Source: Mycolicibacterium diernhoferi | GTDB lineage: Bacteria > Actinomycetota > Actinomycetes > Mycobacteriales > Mycobacteriaceae | Direction: 5' to 3' | DNA length: 64,000 nucleotides | NCBI RefSeq assembly: GCF_019456655.1 | Contig: NZ_CP080332.1 | Span: 2,108,001 to 2,172,000, forward strand | Shown here: one piece after another, positions 7,886-15,298 of the stretch | Numbering within the stretch: position 1 is the stretch's first letter | Layout of the letters: every line of letters begins with the position of its first letter | Program-made: the position numbers and the translations under genes | Notes under the pieces: generated by a model | What the model saw: the letters and a program-made list of their open reading frames with translations, nothing else | The model's database searches: none | Told to the model about the DNA's origin: nothing

Positions 7886-8943
7886 CATCAACCGCTGTAC
7901 CGGCGCCGGTCCCGTCGAGCATCGAGGAGGTGACTGCGCGCTGGCTCACCGATGCATTGCCCCGGCAGTCGACGGTCACCGCGGTGCATGCCGAGCGGAT
8001 CGCCGAGGACACCGGATTCTCGGCGCGGCTGTATCGACTGCAGCTGACAGGGCTGGATGTGCCGGCCTCGGTGATCGTGAAGCTGCCCGCAGAGTCGGCG
8101 GCACGCGGCGGGATGGAGTTACTCGGAGGGTATCGCCGGGAGTTGGCGTTCTACCGCCACATTGCGCCCGCGGCCCCGATCGCCACCGCCGACTGTCATG
8201 TCGCCCGCATCGAGGGTGACACCTTCGTGCTGGTGCTCGAGGATCTGCGGGACTGGGACAACGCCGATCATCTGGCCGGGCTGTCGATGGACCGCGCCCG
8301 GTCGTGCATCGGGGCGTTGGCCGATCTGCACGCCTGGTCGGTGCGCCGAGCCGACCCGGCTGCCTTGCAGGACTTCCCGGCGATCGACAATCACTTGACC
8401 CGGGATCTGCTCCTGCCGGCCTTCACCCCGGGATGGCAGATGTACCTGGACAAGACCGGCCGGTCGGTGCCGCCCGCGGTGGCGGACTTCGCCGATCGGT
8501 TCGCCGAGCTGGCCCCGCAGGCGCTGAGCGCGTTGTCGGCGCGACCGATGTTGCTGCACGGCGATATTCGTGCCGACAACATGTTCTTCCGAGGTGACGA
8601 GCTCAAGATCGTCGACTTCCAACTCGCGGTGCGCGGTGCGGGAGCCGCCGATATCGCCTACCTGGTCAGCCAGGGCCTGCCGACCGCCGCGCGCCGCGGC
8701 CACGACGAAACACTGGTGCGCGATTACATCGACGCCCTGCAGCAGCGTGGCGTGACCGATTACGGGTTCGACGAGGCGTGGCGGCATTACCGCTTCGGGG
8801 TCGCCCTGCTGCTGTACATGCCGGTGGTCGCACTGCTCACCTGGGATGTGGTGCCCGAACGGTCACGACGACTCTGTGTGGCGTTGATCGACCGCGCGGT
8901 GGCGGCCATCGAGGACATCGGGGCATTGGCGGAGTTCGCATGA
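7882..8943 (+). CDS. APH/ecdysteroid-kinase-like phosphotransferase
   Basis: Protein-kinase-fold small-molecule phosphotransferase, 353 residues. The nucleotide-binding Lys is in VIVKLPAES near residue 72, the catalytic loop is HGDIRADN near residue 228, and the metal-binding DFQ follows about 12 residues later. This is the aminoglycoside-phosphotransferase superfamily, subgroup close to ecdysteroid kinases, which is abundant in mycobacterial catabolic clusters; resistance is not implied. It presumably phosphorylates a hydroxyl group of a pathway intermediate. Start and stop both overlap neighbours by 4 bp (ATGA), indicating one transcript. Confidence 0.85.
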   Translation: MTSTAVPAPVPSSIEEVTARWLTDALPRQSTVTAVHAERIAEDTGFSARLYRLQLTGLDVPASVIVKLPAESAARGGMELLGGYRRELAFYRHIAPAAPIATADCHVARIEGDTFVLVLEDLRDWDNADHLAGLSMDRARSCIGALADLHAWSVRRADPAALQDFPAIDNHLTRDLLLPAFTPGWQMYLDKTGRSVPPAVADFADRFAELAPQALSALSARPMLLHGDIRADNMFFRGDELKIVDFQLAVRGAGAADIAYLVSQGLPTAARRGHDETLVRDYIDALQQRGVTDYGFDEAWRHYRFGVALLLYMPVVALLTWDVVPERSRRLCVALIDRAVAAIEDIGALAEFA

Positions 8944-9308
8944 CCCGCACCGCCCGTGAGGTCGTCGAGCTGTACAACCTGGTGGTGTGGAACGAGCGGG
9001 ATTTCGCGCTGGCCGACGAGCTGCTCGGGGAGACGGTGACCCGGCATGACGTCGGTGAGGTGAAGGTGCTCACCCATCGAGAGGCCGTCAACCGCGTCGT
9101 CGACCACTGTGCGATGTTCGAGAGCATCCGCTTCGACCTCAATCTGGTGATCGCCGACGACGAACACGTCGCGATCGTGTACCAGTCGCCGATGCGGACC
9201 ACCGACGGCACCGAGATCACCATCAGCAGCATGGAGATCTTCCGTGTCGTCGACGGGCGGATCACCGAGGTCTGGAATTGTGGCTACAAACAAGGAGTGT
9301 GGGCGTGA
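8940..9308 (+). CDS. SnoaL-like / NTF2-fold protein
   Basis: Second NTF2-fold protein in the cluster, 122 residues (VVELYNLVVWNERDFALADELLG, then the sheet ending EIFRVVDGRITEVWNCG), typical of SnoaL-like polyketide-cyclase relatives. It overlaps the kinase-like gene by 4 bp. It is not closely similar to the 147-residue protein at 3742, so the two are probably separate activities and not a recent duplication. The reaction is unknown. Confidence 0.78.
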   Translation: MTRTAREVVELYNLVVWNERDFALADELLGETVTRHDVGEVKVLTHREAVNRVVDHCAMFESIRFDLNLVIADDEHVAIVYQSPMRTTDGTEITISSMEIFRVVDGRITEVWNCGYKQGVWA

Positions 9309-9314
9309 TGCGGT

Positions 9315-9332
9315 GGGCAGGAGCGAAGCGAC
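9315..9332 (+). repeat. Short GGGCAGGAGCG(A/T)AGCGAC element serving as ribosome-binding region
   Basis: GGGCAGGAGCGAAGCGAC sits directly before the ATG at 9333; its AGGAG is the Shine-Dalgarno sequence of that gene. The same 18-mer with one change (A to T) occurs twice in the tandem repeat at 32668-32739. I infer an interspersed short repeat family. Confidence 0.6.
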
Positions 9333-10382
9333 ATGGGTGATGACAAGGGCGTACTGAACGAACTGGGCTACTACCTGCTGGCCGGTGCCGGTGGTGAAGG
9401 CCCGGCCACCCTGATGGACGAGGCACGTCGCGGTGAGGAACTCGGGTTCGGCACCGGATTCATCTCCGAACGTTGGAATGTCAAGGAGGCGTCCTCACTG
9501 ACCGGGGCCGCGCTGGCGGTCACCAGCAGAATGCAGATCGCCACCGGGGCCACCAACCACAACACCCGCCATCCGCTGATCACCGGATCCTGGGCCACCA
9601 CCATGCACCGGCTCTCCGGCGGGCGGTTCACCCTGGGCCTGGGCAGGGGCATCGCCGCGATCTACGGCGCATTCGGGGTGCCCGCGGTGACGACGGCGCA
9701 GATGGAGGATTTCGCGCAGGTGATGCGCCGGCTCTGGCACGGGGAGCTGATCTTCAACCACGACGGGCCGATCGGTAAGTACCCGTTGCTGTTTCTGGAT
9801 TCCGACTTCCGCGAGGACATCCGGCTGGCGATCGTGGCCTTCGGCCCGCAGACCCTGGCACTCGGCGGCCGGGAGTTCGACGATGTCATCCTGCACACCT
9901 ACTTCACTCCGGAGACGTTGCAGCGCGCGGTCAAGACCGTGAAGGACGCGGCCGAACAGGCCGGACGCGACCCGGCGAGTGTGCGGGTCTGGTCATGCTT
10001 CGCCACCGTCGGCGACCACCTGCCCGAGGAGCTGCGGCTGAAGAAGACCGTGGCCCGGCTGGCCACCTACCTGCAGGGTTACGGCGACCTGCTGGTGAGC
10101 ACGAATAACTGGGATCCCGCTGTGCTGGAACGCTTCCGGGCGGACTCGGTGGTGCAGTCCGTGGCGGGCGGGATCGACCACAAGGCCACCGCCGAGCAGA
10201 TCGAGCACATCGCGACGCTGATCCCCGACGAGTGGCTGGAACCGTCGGCCACCGGTTCCGCGCAGCAGTGCGTGGACCGGATCCGGAAGGAATTCGACTA
10301 CGGCGCGGACGCGGTCATCCTGCACGGCGCCACCCCCGACGAGTTGGAACCCATCGTCGCGGCCTACCGCGCAAGGGGCTAG
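9333..10382 (+). CDS. LLM-class F420-dependent oxidoreductase
   Basis: Luciferase-like monooxygenase superfamily TIM barrel, 349 residues. Seen: GLGFGTGFISERWN, LATGATNHNTRHPL, the conserved LSGGRFTLGLGRG and the C-terminal AVILHGATPDELEPIV. In mycobacteria most members of this class use the deazaflavin F420 instead of FMN. Start at ATG 9333 with AGGAG nine bases upstream. It is the last gene of the long rightward run and ends tail to tail with the carboxyltransferase gene, sharing 4 bp (CTAG). The substrate is unknown; a reductive or oxidative step of the local pathway is likely. Confidence 0.87.
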   Translation: MGDDKGVLNELGYYLLAGAGGEGPATLMDEARRGEELGFGTGFISERWNVKEASSLTGAALAVTSRMQIATGATNHNTRHPLITGSWATTMHRLSGGRFTLGLGRGIAAIYGAFGVPAVTTAQMEDFAQVMRRLWHGELIFNHDGPIGKYPLLFLDSDFREDIRLAIVAFGPQTLALGGREFDDVILHTYFTPETLQRAVKTVKDAAEQAGRDPASVRVWSCFATVGDHLPEELRLKKTVARLATYLQGYGDLLVSTNNWDPAVLERFRADSVVQSVAGGIDHKATAEQIEHIATLIPDEWLEPSATGSAQQCVDRIRKEFDYGADAVILHGATPDELEPIVAAYRARG

Positions 10383-11875
10383 GGGAGGATCACGGTGCGC
10401 TGCACCGGTTCTGCCGCGGCCTGCCGCGCCCGCAACCCGCGCTGCAGCGCGGCGAGCAACTGATCGCGGGTTGCGCGGGGGTCGATCAGCTCGTCGAAGC
10501 CGAGATGGTCCGCGGACCGGTAGGACGCCGACAGTTCGGCCTCACGCAGCTGCGCGGACAGATCCGCCTCGGCGTGCGACGCCTTGGACAGCGCGGCGGC
10601 GCTCATCGCGCCCATCGTCGCGCCCGGGAAGGCGAACGTCGCCTCCTGGCCGTCGAATCCCAACAGTGACATCACCATTGATCCGAACCCATAGGCCTTG
10701 CGCAACGTCACATGCAGCTTGAGCGTCGTGGCCGCGGTCTGCGCGGCGAACATCCGGGCCCCGGCACGCAGCACGCCGGTCTTCTCGGAGCGGCTGCCCG
10801 GCAGCATCCCCGGATTGTCGGCCAGGAACACGATCGGCAGGTGGAACGAGTCGGCCACCATGATGAAGTGCGCGGCCTTGTCCGCGGCGTCGGCGTCGAT
10901 GGAACCGGCCAGCACGTTGGGCTGGTTGGCCACCACGGCGACGGGGTGGCCGCCGAGATGGGCCAGCGCACAGATGATCGCCTTGCCGAACCGTGGCTGG
11001 ATCTCGAACCAATCGGTGTTGTCGAAGATGATGTCGAGCACCGACCGCATGTTGTACACCCGCCGGTTGTCGCGGGAGATGACCTCCAGCAGTTCCGGTG
11101 TCGGCCGCGGGCCGGCGTCCTCGCCGAACGGCAGCGGTTCGGGATAGGACCATGCGCTGGAGGGGAAGTAGGACAGATAGCGGCGGATGTCGTCGATGAC
11201 GCCCTCGTCGGTATCCGCGTGGTTGTGGATGACGCCGCTGCGCAGGGCGACGTTCGGCCCGCCGAGGTCCTCCTTGGTGATCTCCTCGCCGGTGGACTCC
11301 CGCACCACCGGCGGGCCCGCGGTGAAGATGGCGCCCTGGCTGCTCATGATCCGGAAGTCGCTGACCGGTGCGACCAGCGCGCCGTGGCCGGCCGACGGGC
11401 CGAGCACGGCGGCGACGGTGGGGACCCGTCCCGAACACTGCGCCTGGGCGATCAGATCGGTGGGGGTGCGTCCGTAATGCGCACCGGTGGGCCGGAATCC
11501 GGCACCTTCCAACAACATGACCAACGGGATCTTGTCGCGCACCGCCAGTTCGGCCAGCCGGTAGCGTTTGGCGTTGCCGGTCGAGCCGATGCTGCCGGCC
11601 AGGGTGGTGAAGTCCTCGGCGCCCACCATCACCGGGGATCCGTTGATCAACCCGGAGCCGGTGACGATGCCGTCGGCGGCGATCTCGCCGCCGGCGAAGG
11701 TGCCGAACTCACGGAAGGTGCCGGGGTCGAGCAGGCGATCGATACGGGCACGGACGTCGAGCTTGCCCTTGGCGTGATGCTTGGCGACGCGATCCGGCCC
11801 GCCCATGGCCAGGGTGTGCTCGCGACGACGATCGAGATCGTCGAGCGTTTCCTGCCAGTCGGCGGCATTCGTCAT
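10379..11875 (-). CDS. Acyl-CoA carboxylase carboxyltransferase subunit (AccD-like)
   Basis: Carboxyltransferase beta subunit of 498 residues: it moves the carboxyl group from biotin to an acyl-CoA. Crotonase-fold signatures are clear: GAGFRPTGAHYGRT, oxyanion-hole glycines in GPSAGHGALVAP, VANQPNVLAG and FLADNPGML near residue 355, and the C-terminal AYGFGSMVMSLLGFDGQEATFAFPGA. No biotin-carrier alpha subunit is encoded in the window, so it must pair with one made elsewhere. It is divergent from the LLM gene at 11949 and convergent with that ending at 10382. Such subunits occur in pathways for branched acids or terpenoids (methylcrotonyl- or geranyl-CoA type), but the acceptor cannot be fixed here. 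Confidence 0.9.
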   Translation of the reverse strand: MTNAADWQETLDDLDRRREHTLAMGGPDRVAKHHAKGKLDVRARIDRLLDPGTFREFGTFAGGEIAADGIVTGSGLINGSPVMVGAEDFTTLAGSIGSTGNAKRYRLAELAVRDKIPLVMLLEGAGFRPTGAHYGRTPTDLIAQAQCSGRVPTVAAVLGPSAGHGALVAPVSDFRIMSSQGAIFTAGPPVVRESTGEEITKEDLGGPNVALRSGVIHNHADTDEGVIDDIRRYLSYFPSSAWSYPEPLPFGEDAGPRPTPELLEVISRDNRRVYNMRSVLDIIFDNTDWFEIQPRFGKAIICALAHLGGHPVAVVANQPNVLAGSIDADAADKAAHFIMVADSFHLPIVFLADNPGMLPGSRSEKTGVLRAGARMFAAQTAATTLKLHVTLRKAYGFGSMVMSLLGFDGQEATFAFPGATMGAMSAAALSKASHAEADLSAQLREAELSASYRSADHLGFDELIDPRATRDQLLAALQRGLRARQAAAEPVQRTVILP

Positions 11876-11911
11876 GAGCGGGTCCTGTTCTGGGTAACCG
11901 GCATTGCAACG

Positions 11912-11938
11912 TTGACCATACTGAATTGCTTACTGTAG
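11912..11938. promoter_or_regulatory. Divergent promoter with operator copy related to that at 2865
   Basis: TTGACC at 11912-11917 is a possible -35 for the rightward gene. It abuts ATACTGAATTGCTTACTGTA plus G (11918-11938), identical at 18 of 21 positions to the element at 2865-2885. The element lies between the divergent AccD-like and LLM genes. Two copies in two divergent promoters of one cluster support a common regulator. Confidence 0.5.
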
Positions 11939-11948
11939 CGTCCCCGGC

Positions 11949-13001
11949 ATGGGTAATGTCGCCCGGCTGAGCATCGATCGCGGTATCCCGAGCGACCTCA
12001 ATGCCGTTCCGGCGCGGGCACGCGAGATCGAGCAGCAAGGGTATGACGGCTGCTGGACCGGCGAGATCGATCAGGACCCGTTCCTGCCGTTGCTGCTGGC
12101 CGCCGAACACACGTCCCGGCTGCAGCTGGGCACCAGCATCGCGGTGGCCTTCGCGCGCAACCCGATGCTCATCGCGCAACTGGGCTGGGACCTGAACAGC
12201 TACGCGCAGGGCCGGTTCATCCTCGGCCTGGGCACCCAGGTGCAGGCGCACATCGAGAAGCGCTTCTCCATGCCGTGGAGCCACCCGGCCCGGCGGATGC
12301 GCGAGTTCGTGGCCGCGGTGCACGCGATCTGGGACACCTGGCAGCACGGTTCGCGATTGGCGTTCGAGGGCGAGTTCTACAGCCACACGTTGATGACGCC
12401 GATGTTCACCCCGGAGCCGCAGCCCTACGGGGTGCCCAGGGTCTTCATCTCGGCCGTCGGTGACCTGATGACCCGGGTGGCGGGCGAGTCGGCCGACGGT
12501 CTGATCGCGCATGCCTTCACCACCCGCCGCTACCTGGACGAGGTGACGGCCCCGGCGCTGCAGGCAGGTCTGGAGGCCGCGGGCCGGTCCCGGGACGACT
12601 TCGAGTTGTCCTGCCCGGTGTTCGTGGTGACCGGGGAGACCGAGGAGCAGTTCGCGGCATCGGCGGCCGCACACCGGAAACAGCTGGCGTTCTACGGGTC
12701 CACACCCGCTTACCGCAGGGTGCTCGATCTGCACGGCTGGGGTGGTCTGCACGAGGAACTGCACCGGCTGTCCCGGCTGGGGGAGTGGGACACCATGGCC
12801 ACCCTGCTCGACGACGAAGTGCTCGACACCTTCGCGGTGGTCGCCGAATTGCCCGATGTGGCAGAGGCTTTGGTGCAGCGCTGCGCAGGTGCCATCGACC
12901 GGGTGCTGCCCGGATTCCCGGCAGGCATGTCCGAGGAGGCCATCGCCTCGGTGTTGGACGAGGTCCGGTTGCGTCGAGATGCCGTCAATGCCGATGGGTG
13001 A
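11949..13001 (+). CDS. LLM-class F420-dependent oxidoreductase
   Basis: Luciferase-like protein of 350 residues with EIEQQGYDGCWTGEIDQDPF, LGTSIAVAFARNPM, and the barrel signature YAQGRFILGLGTQVQAHIEKRF. This matches the mycobacterial subgroup of F420-type oxidoreductases that often accompanies SDR and P450 genes. The ATG at 11949 is the first in frame after the divergent promoter. The gene overlaps the next SDR gene by 8 bp, so oxidoreductase, SDR and P450 form an operon to 15103. It is distinct from the family members at 9333, 58846 and 60975. Confidence 0.87.
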   Translation: MGNVARLSIDRGIPSDLNAVPARAREIEQQGYDGCWTGEIDQDPFLPLLLAAEHTSRLQLGTSIAVAFARNPMLIAQLGWDLNSYAQGRFILGLGTQVQAHIEKRFSMPWSHPARRMREFVAAVHAIWDTWQHGSRLAFEGEFYSHTLMTPMFTPEPQPYGVPRVFISAVGDLMTRVAGESADGLIAHAFTTRRYLDEVTAPALQAGLEAAGRSRDDFELSCPVFVVTGETEEQFAASAAAHRKQLAFYGSTPAYRRVLDLHGWGGLHEELHRLSRLGEWDTMATLLDDEVLDTFAVVAELPDVAEALVQRCAGAIDRVLPGFPAGMSEEAIASVLDEVRLRRDAVNADG

Positions 13002-13857
13002 GAAGAGGGACAGGATCAGCGGCAAGACGGTGGCGATCACCGGCGCCGCCCGGGGCATCGGGTACGCCACCGCCATGGCACTGCTCGACCGCGGGGCCCG
13101 GGTGGTCATCGGCGACCGCGACGTCGAGGCGCTCGACAATGCGATCACGACGCTCGGTCACGACCGGGTCAGCGGTCACCCGCTGGATGTCACCGACCGG
13201 GAGTCCTTCACAGGCTTCGTGAAGCGGGCCCGCGTCGACGGTGGCGGGCACATCGACGTGCTGATCAACAACGCCGGCGTGATGCCGATCGGCGGTTTCC
13301 TCGACCAGTCCGAACAGGCGCTGCGCTCGGCCATCGAGGTGAACTTCTACGGGGTGATCACCGGATGCCAGTTGGTGTTACCCGAGATGATCGACCGGGG
13401 CGCCGGGCACATCATCAACGTCGCCTCGCTGGCCGGGCTGATGCCGGTACCCGGCCAGACCGTCTACGCCGGAACGAAATCCGCGGTGATCAGCCTGTCC
13501 GGTGCGATGGCCGACGAGTTCGCCGGCCGCGGCATCCAGGTCAGCGTGGTGATGCCGCCGTTCACCCGCACCGAACTGATCTCCGGTACCGCGCAGACCC
13601 GGGCGAACCGGCCCGTCGAACCGCAGGCCATCGCCGCGGCGATCGTCCGGGCGCTCGACAAACCCAAGACGCACGTGTCCGTGCCGGGCGGAATCCGGTT
13701 CGTGCTGGGCCCGCTCGGTCTGCTGGGCCCGCGCGGACGGCGCTGGGTGAGTCGCCGGGTCGGCACCGACAAGGTCTTCCTGGAATTCGACACCGCCGCA
13801 CGGCAGGGCTACGAGCAGCGTGCGCAGGCCGCGCTGGGTGTGGTCAACGAAAAATGA
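12994..13857 (+). CDS. SDR family oxidoreductase
   Basis: Classical-type SDR, about 287 residues, with TGAARGIGYA, NNAG, INVASLAG and the catalytic YAGTK; the C-terminal tail (GPLGLLGPRGRRWVSRRVGTDKVF) is long, as in several mycobacterial SDRs. The start is ambiguous: ATGs at 12979, 12988 and 12994 all lie in the end of the preceding gene and none has a strong Shine-Dalgarno; 12994 (MGEKRDRISGKT) leaves the shortest leader. It probably oxidises or reduces an alcohol/ketone in the same pathway as the flanking LLM and P450 enzymes. Confidence 0.85.
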   Translation: MGEKRDRISGKTVAITGAARGIGYATAMALLDRGARVVIGDRDVEALDNAITTLGHDRVSGHPLDVTDRESFTGFVKRARVDGGGHIDVLINNAGVMPIGGFLDQSEQALRSAIEVNFYGVITGCQLVLPEMIDRGAGHIINVASLAGLMPVPGQTVYAGTKSAVISLSGAMADEFAGRGIQVSVVMPPFTRTELISGTAQTRANRPVEPQAIAAAIVRALDKPKTHVSVPGGIRFVLGPLGLLGPRGRRWVSRRVGTDKVFLEFDTAARQGYEQRAQAALGVVNEK

Positions 13858-13867
13858 GGAGCCACCG

Positions 13868-15103
13868 ATGAGCACACCGACGATGGACGACGCCGCAAAG
13901 GTATTGGCCGACCCGAAGGCCTACACCGACGAGGCCGGTCTGCACGCCGCGCTGACCCACCTGCGGGCCAACGCGCCGGTGTCCTGGGTGGAGGTCGAGG
14001 ATTACGCCCCGTTCTGGGCCATCACCAAACACGCCGACATCATGGAGATCGAGCGGGCCAACGACATCTTCACCAACTCGCCGCGCCCGGTGTTGGTCAC
14101 CAGGCAGGGCGATGAGCAGCAGGCCGCGGTCGGCATCAAGACGCTGATCCACATGGACGATCCCCAGCATCGGGACTTTCGGGCCATCGGGGCGAACTGG
14201 TTCCGGCCCAAGGCCATGCGTGCACTCAAGGACCGGGCCGACGAACTGGCGGTGCAGTTCATCGACAAGATGGCGGCCGAGGGTCCGGAGTGCGACTTCG
14301 TCCAACAGGTGGCGGTCAACTATCCGCTCTACATGATCATGACGCTGCTCGGGGTGCCGGAATCGGACTTCGCCTCGATGCTGCGCTGGACGCAGGAACT
14401 GTTCGGCAGCGACGACGAGGAACTACAGCGCGGCACCATGGAGGAGAGCATGGGTGCGCTGCTGGAGATGTTCCAGTACTTCACCGAGTTGACCGCGTCG
14501 CGGCGGGCCGAGCCGACCGACGATCTGGCCTCCACCATCGCCAATGCCACCATCGACGGCAAACCGCTCGACGATATCGAAACCGTCTCGTACTACGCGA
14601 TTCTCGCCGCGGCCGGGCATGACACCTCGAGTGCGAGCATCTCCGGCGGGATGGCCGCACTGCTGCAGCACCCCGATCAGCTGGCGCGGTTGCGCAACGA
14701 CATGAGCCTGATGCCGCTGGCGGTCGAGGAGATGATCCGCTGGACCACGCCGGTCAAGGAGTTCATGCGCACCGCGCAGCGCGACTACGACCTGCGCGGG
14801 ACCCGGATCAAGGCGGGGGAGTCGGTGCTGCTGTCGTACGTGTCCGGCAACCGGGACGAGGACGTGTTCGTCGACCCGTTCAGCTTCGACGTCGGCCGGG
14901 ATCCCAACAAGCACATCGCCTTCGGCTACGGGGTGCACTTCTGCCTGGGCGCGGCGCTGGCCCGACTGGAGATCAACAGTTTCTTCTCCGCGTTGCTGCC
15001 GCGCCTGGAGTGGGCCGAACTGGCCGGCGAACCGGCGCACATGGCGACGACGTTCGTCGGTGGGCTCAAGCACCTCCCGATCCGGTACCGGCTGCGGGCC
15101 TGA
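13868..15103 (+). CDS. Cytochrome P450
   Basis: Soluble bacterial P450 of 411 residues. The I-helix oxygen-activation motif is AAAGHDTSS near residue 255, the K-helix E-x2-R is EEMIR, and the haem-binding loop FGYGVHFCLGAALAR with the thiolate Cys is near residue 360. GAGG lies 8-11 bases before the ATG. Related mycobacterial P450s hydroxylate steroid side chains, terpenes or fatty acids; the subfamily is not certain. Last gene of the operon begun at 11949; it ends 3 bp from the convergent ybdD-like gene. Confidence 0.92.
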   Translation: MSTPTMDDAAKVLADPKAYTDEAGLHAALTHLRANAPVSWVEVEDYAPFWAITKHADIMEIERANDIFTNSPRPVLVTRQGDEQQAAVGIKTLIHMDDPQHRDFRAIGANWFRPKAMRALKDRADELAVQFIDKMAAEGPECDFVQQVAVNYPLYMIMTLLGVPESDFASMLRWTQELFGSDDEELQRGTMEESMGALLEMFQYFTELTASRRAEPTDDLASTIANATIDGKPLDDIETVSYYAILAAAGHDTSSASISGGMAALLQHPDQLARLRNDMSLMPLAVEEMIRWTTPVKEFMRTAQRDYDLRGTRIKAGESVLLSYVSGNRDEDVFVDPFSFDVGRDPNKHIAFGYGVHFCLGAALARLEINSFFSALLPRLEWAELAGEPAHMATTFVGGLKHLPIRYRLRA

Positions 15104-15106
15104 ACC

Positions 15107-15298
15107 TCAGCAGCAGCGGGCACCCGGGTTCGCGTCGGCGGCCGCGTGCCGCATCCGCCAGTACTCGCGCTCACTGGGCACCGGCGCACCGGGGTGCGCG
15201 CGGCCCAGGTGTTCGACGTAGCGGCGGTAGTGGTTATCGCCCATCAATGATGCCCAGTACCAACCGATCTTGCCGATGACGGCGGCAGCTCGTCCCAT
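15107..15298 (-). CDS. YbdD/YjiX family small protein
   Basis: A 63-residue protein of the YbdD/YjiX family (WYWASLMGDNHYRRYVEHLGRAHPGAPVPS is cut short here as WYWASLMGDNHYRRYV; then EREYWR). The family regularly follows cstA and is needed for or modulates the CstA/BtsT pyruvate-type transporters. The start ATG at 15298 lies 55 bp inside the end of cstA and is preceded by a near-perfect Shine-Dalgarno (AAGGAGGTG), so it is translated by re-initiation. It ends in CC, with two terminal cysteines. Confidence 0.85.
   Translation of the reverse strand: MGRAAAVIGKIGWYWASLMGDNHYRRYVEHLGRAHPGAPVPSEREYWRMRHAAADANPGARCC

Noticed and set aside
7882..8943. Aminoglycoside resistance gene
   Set aside because: APH fold only; the subgroup and catabolic operon context indicate a metabolic kinase, not resistance.
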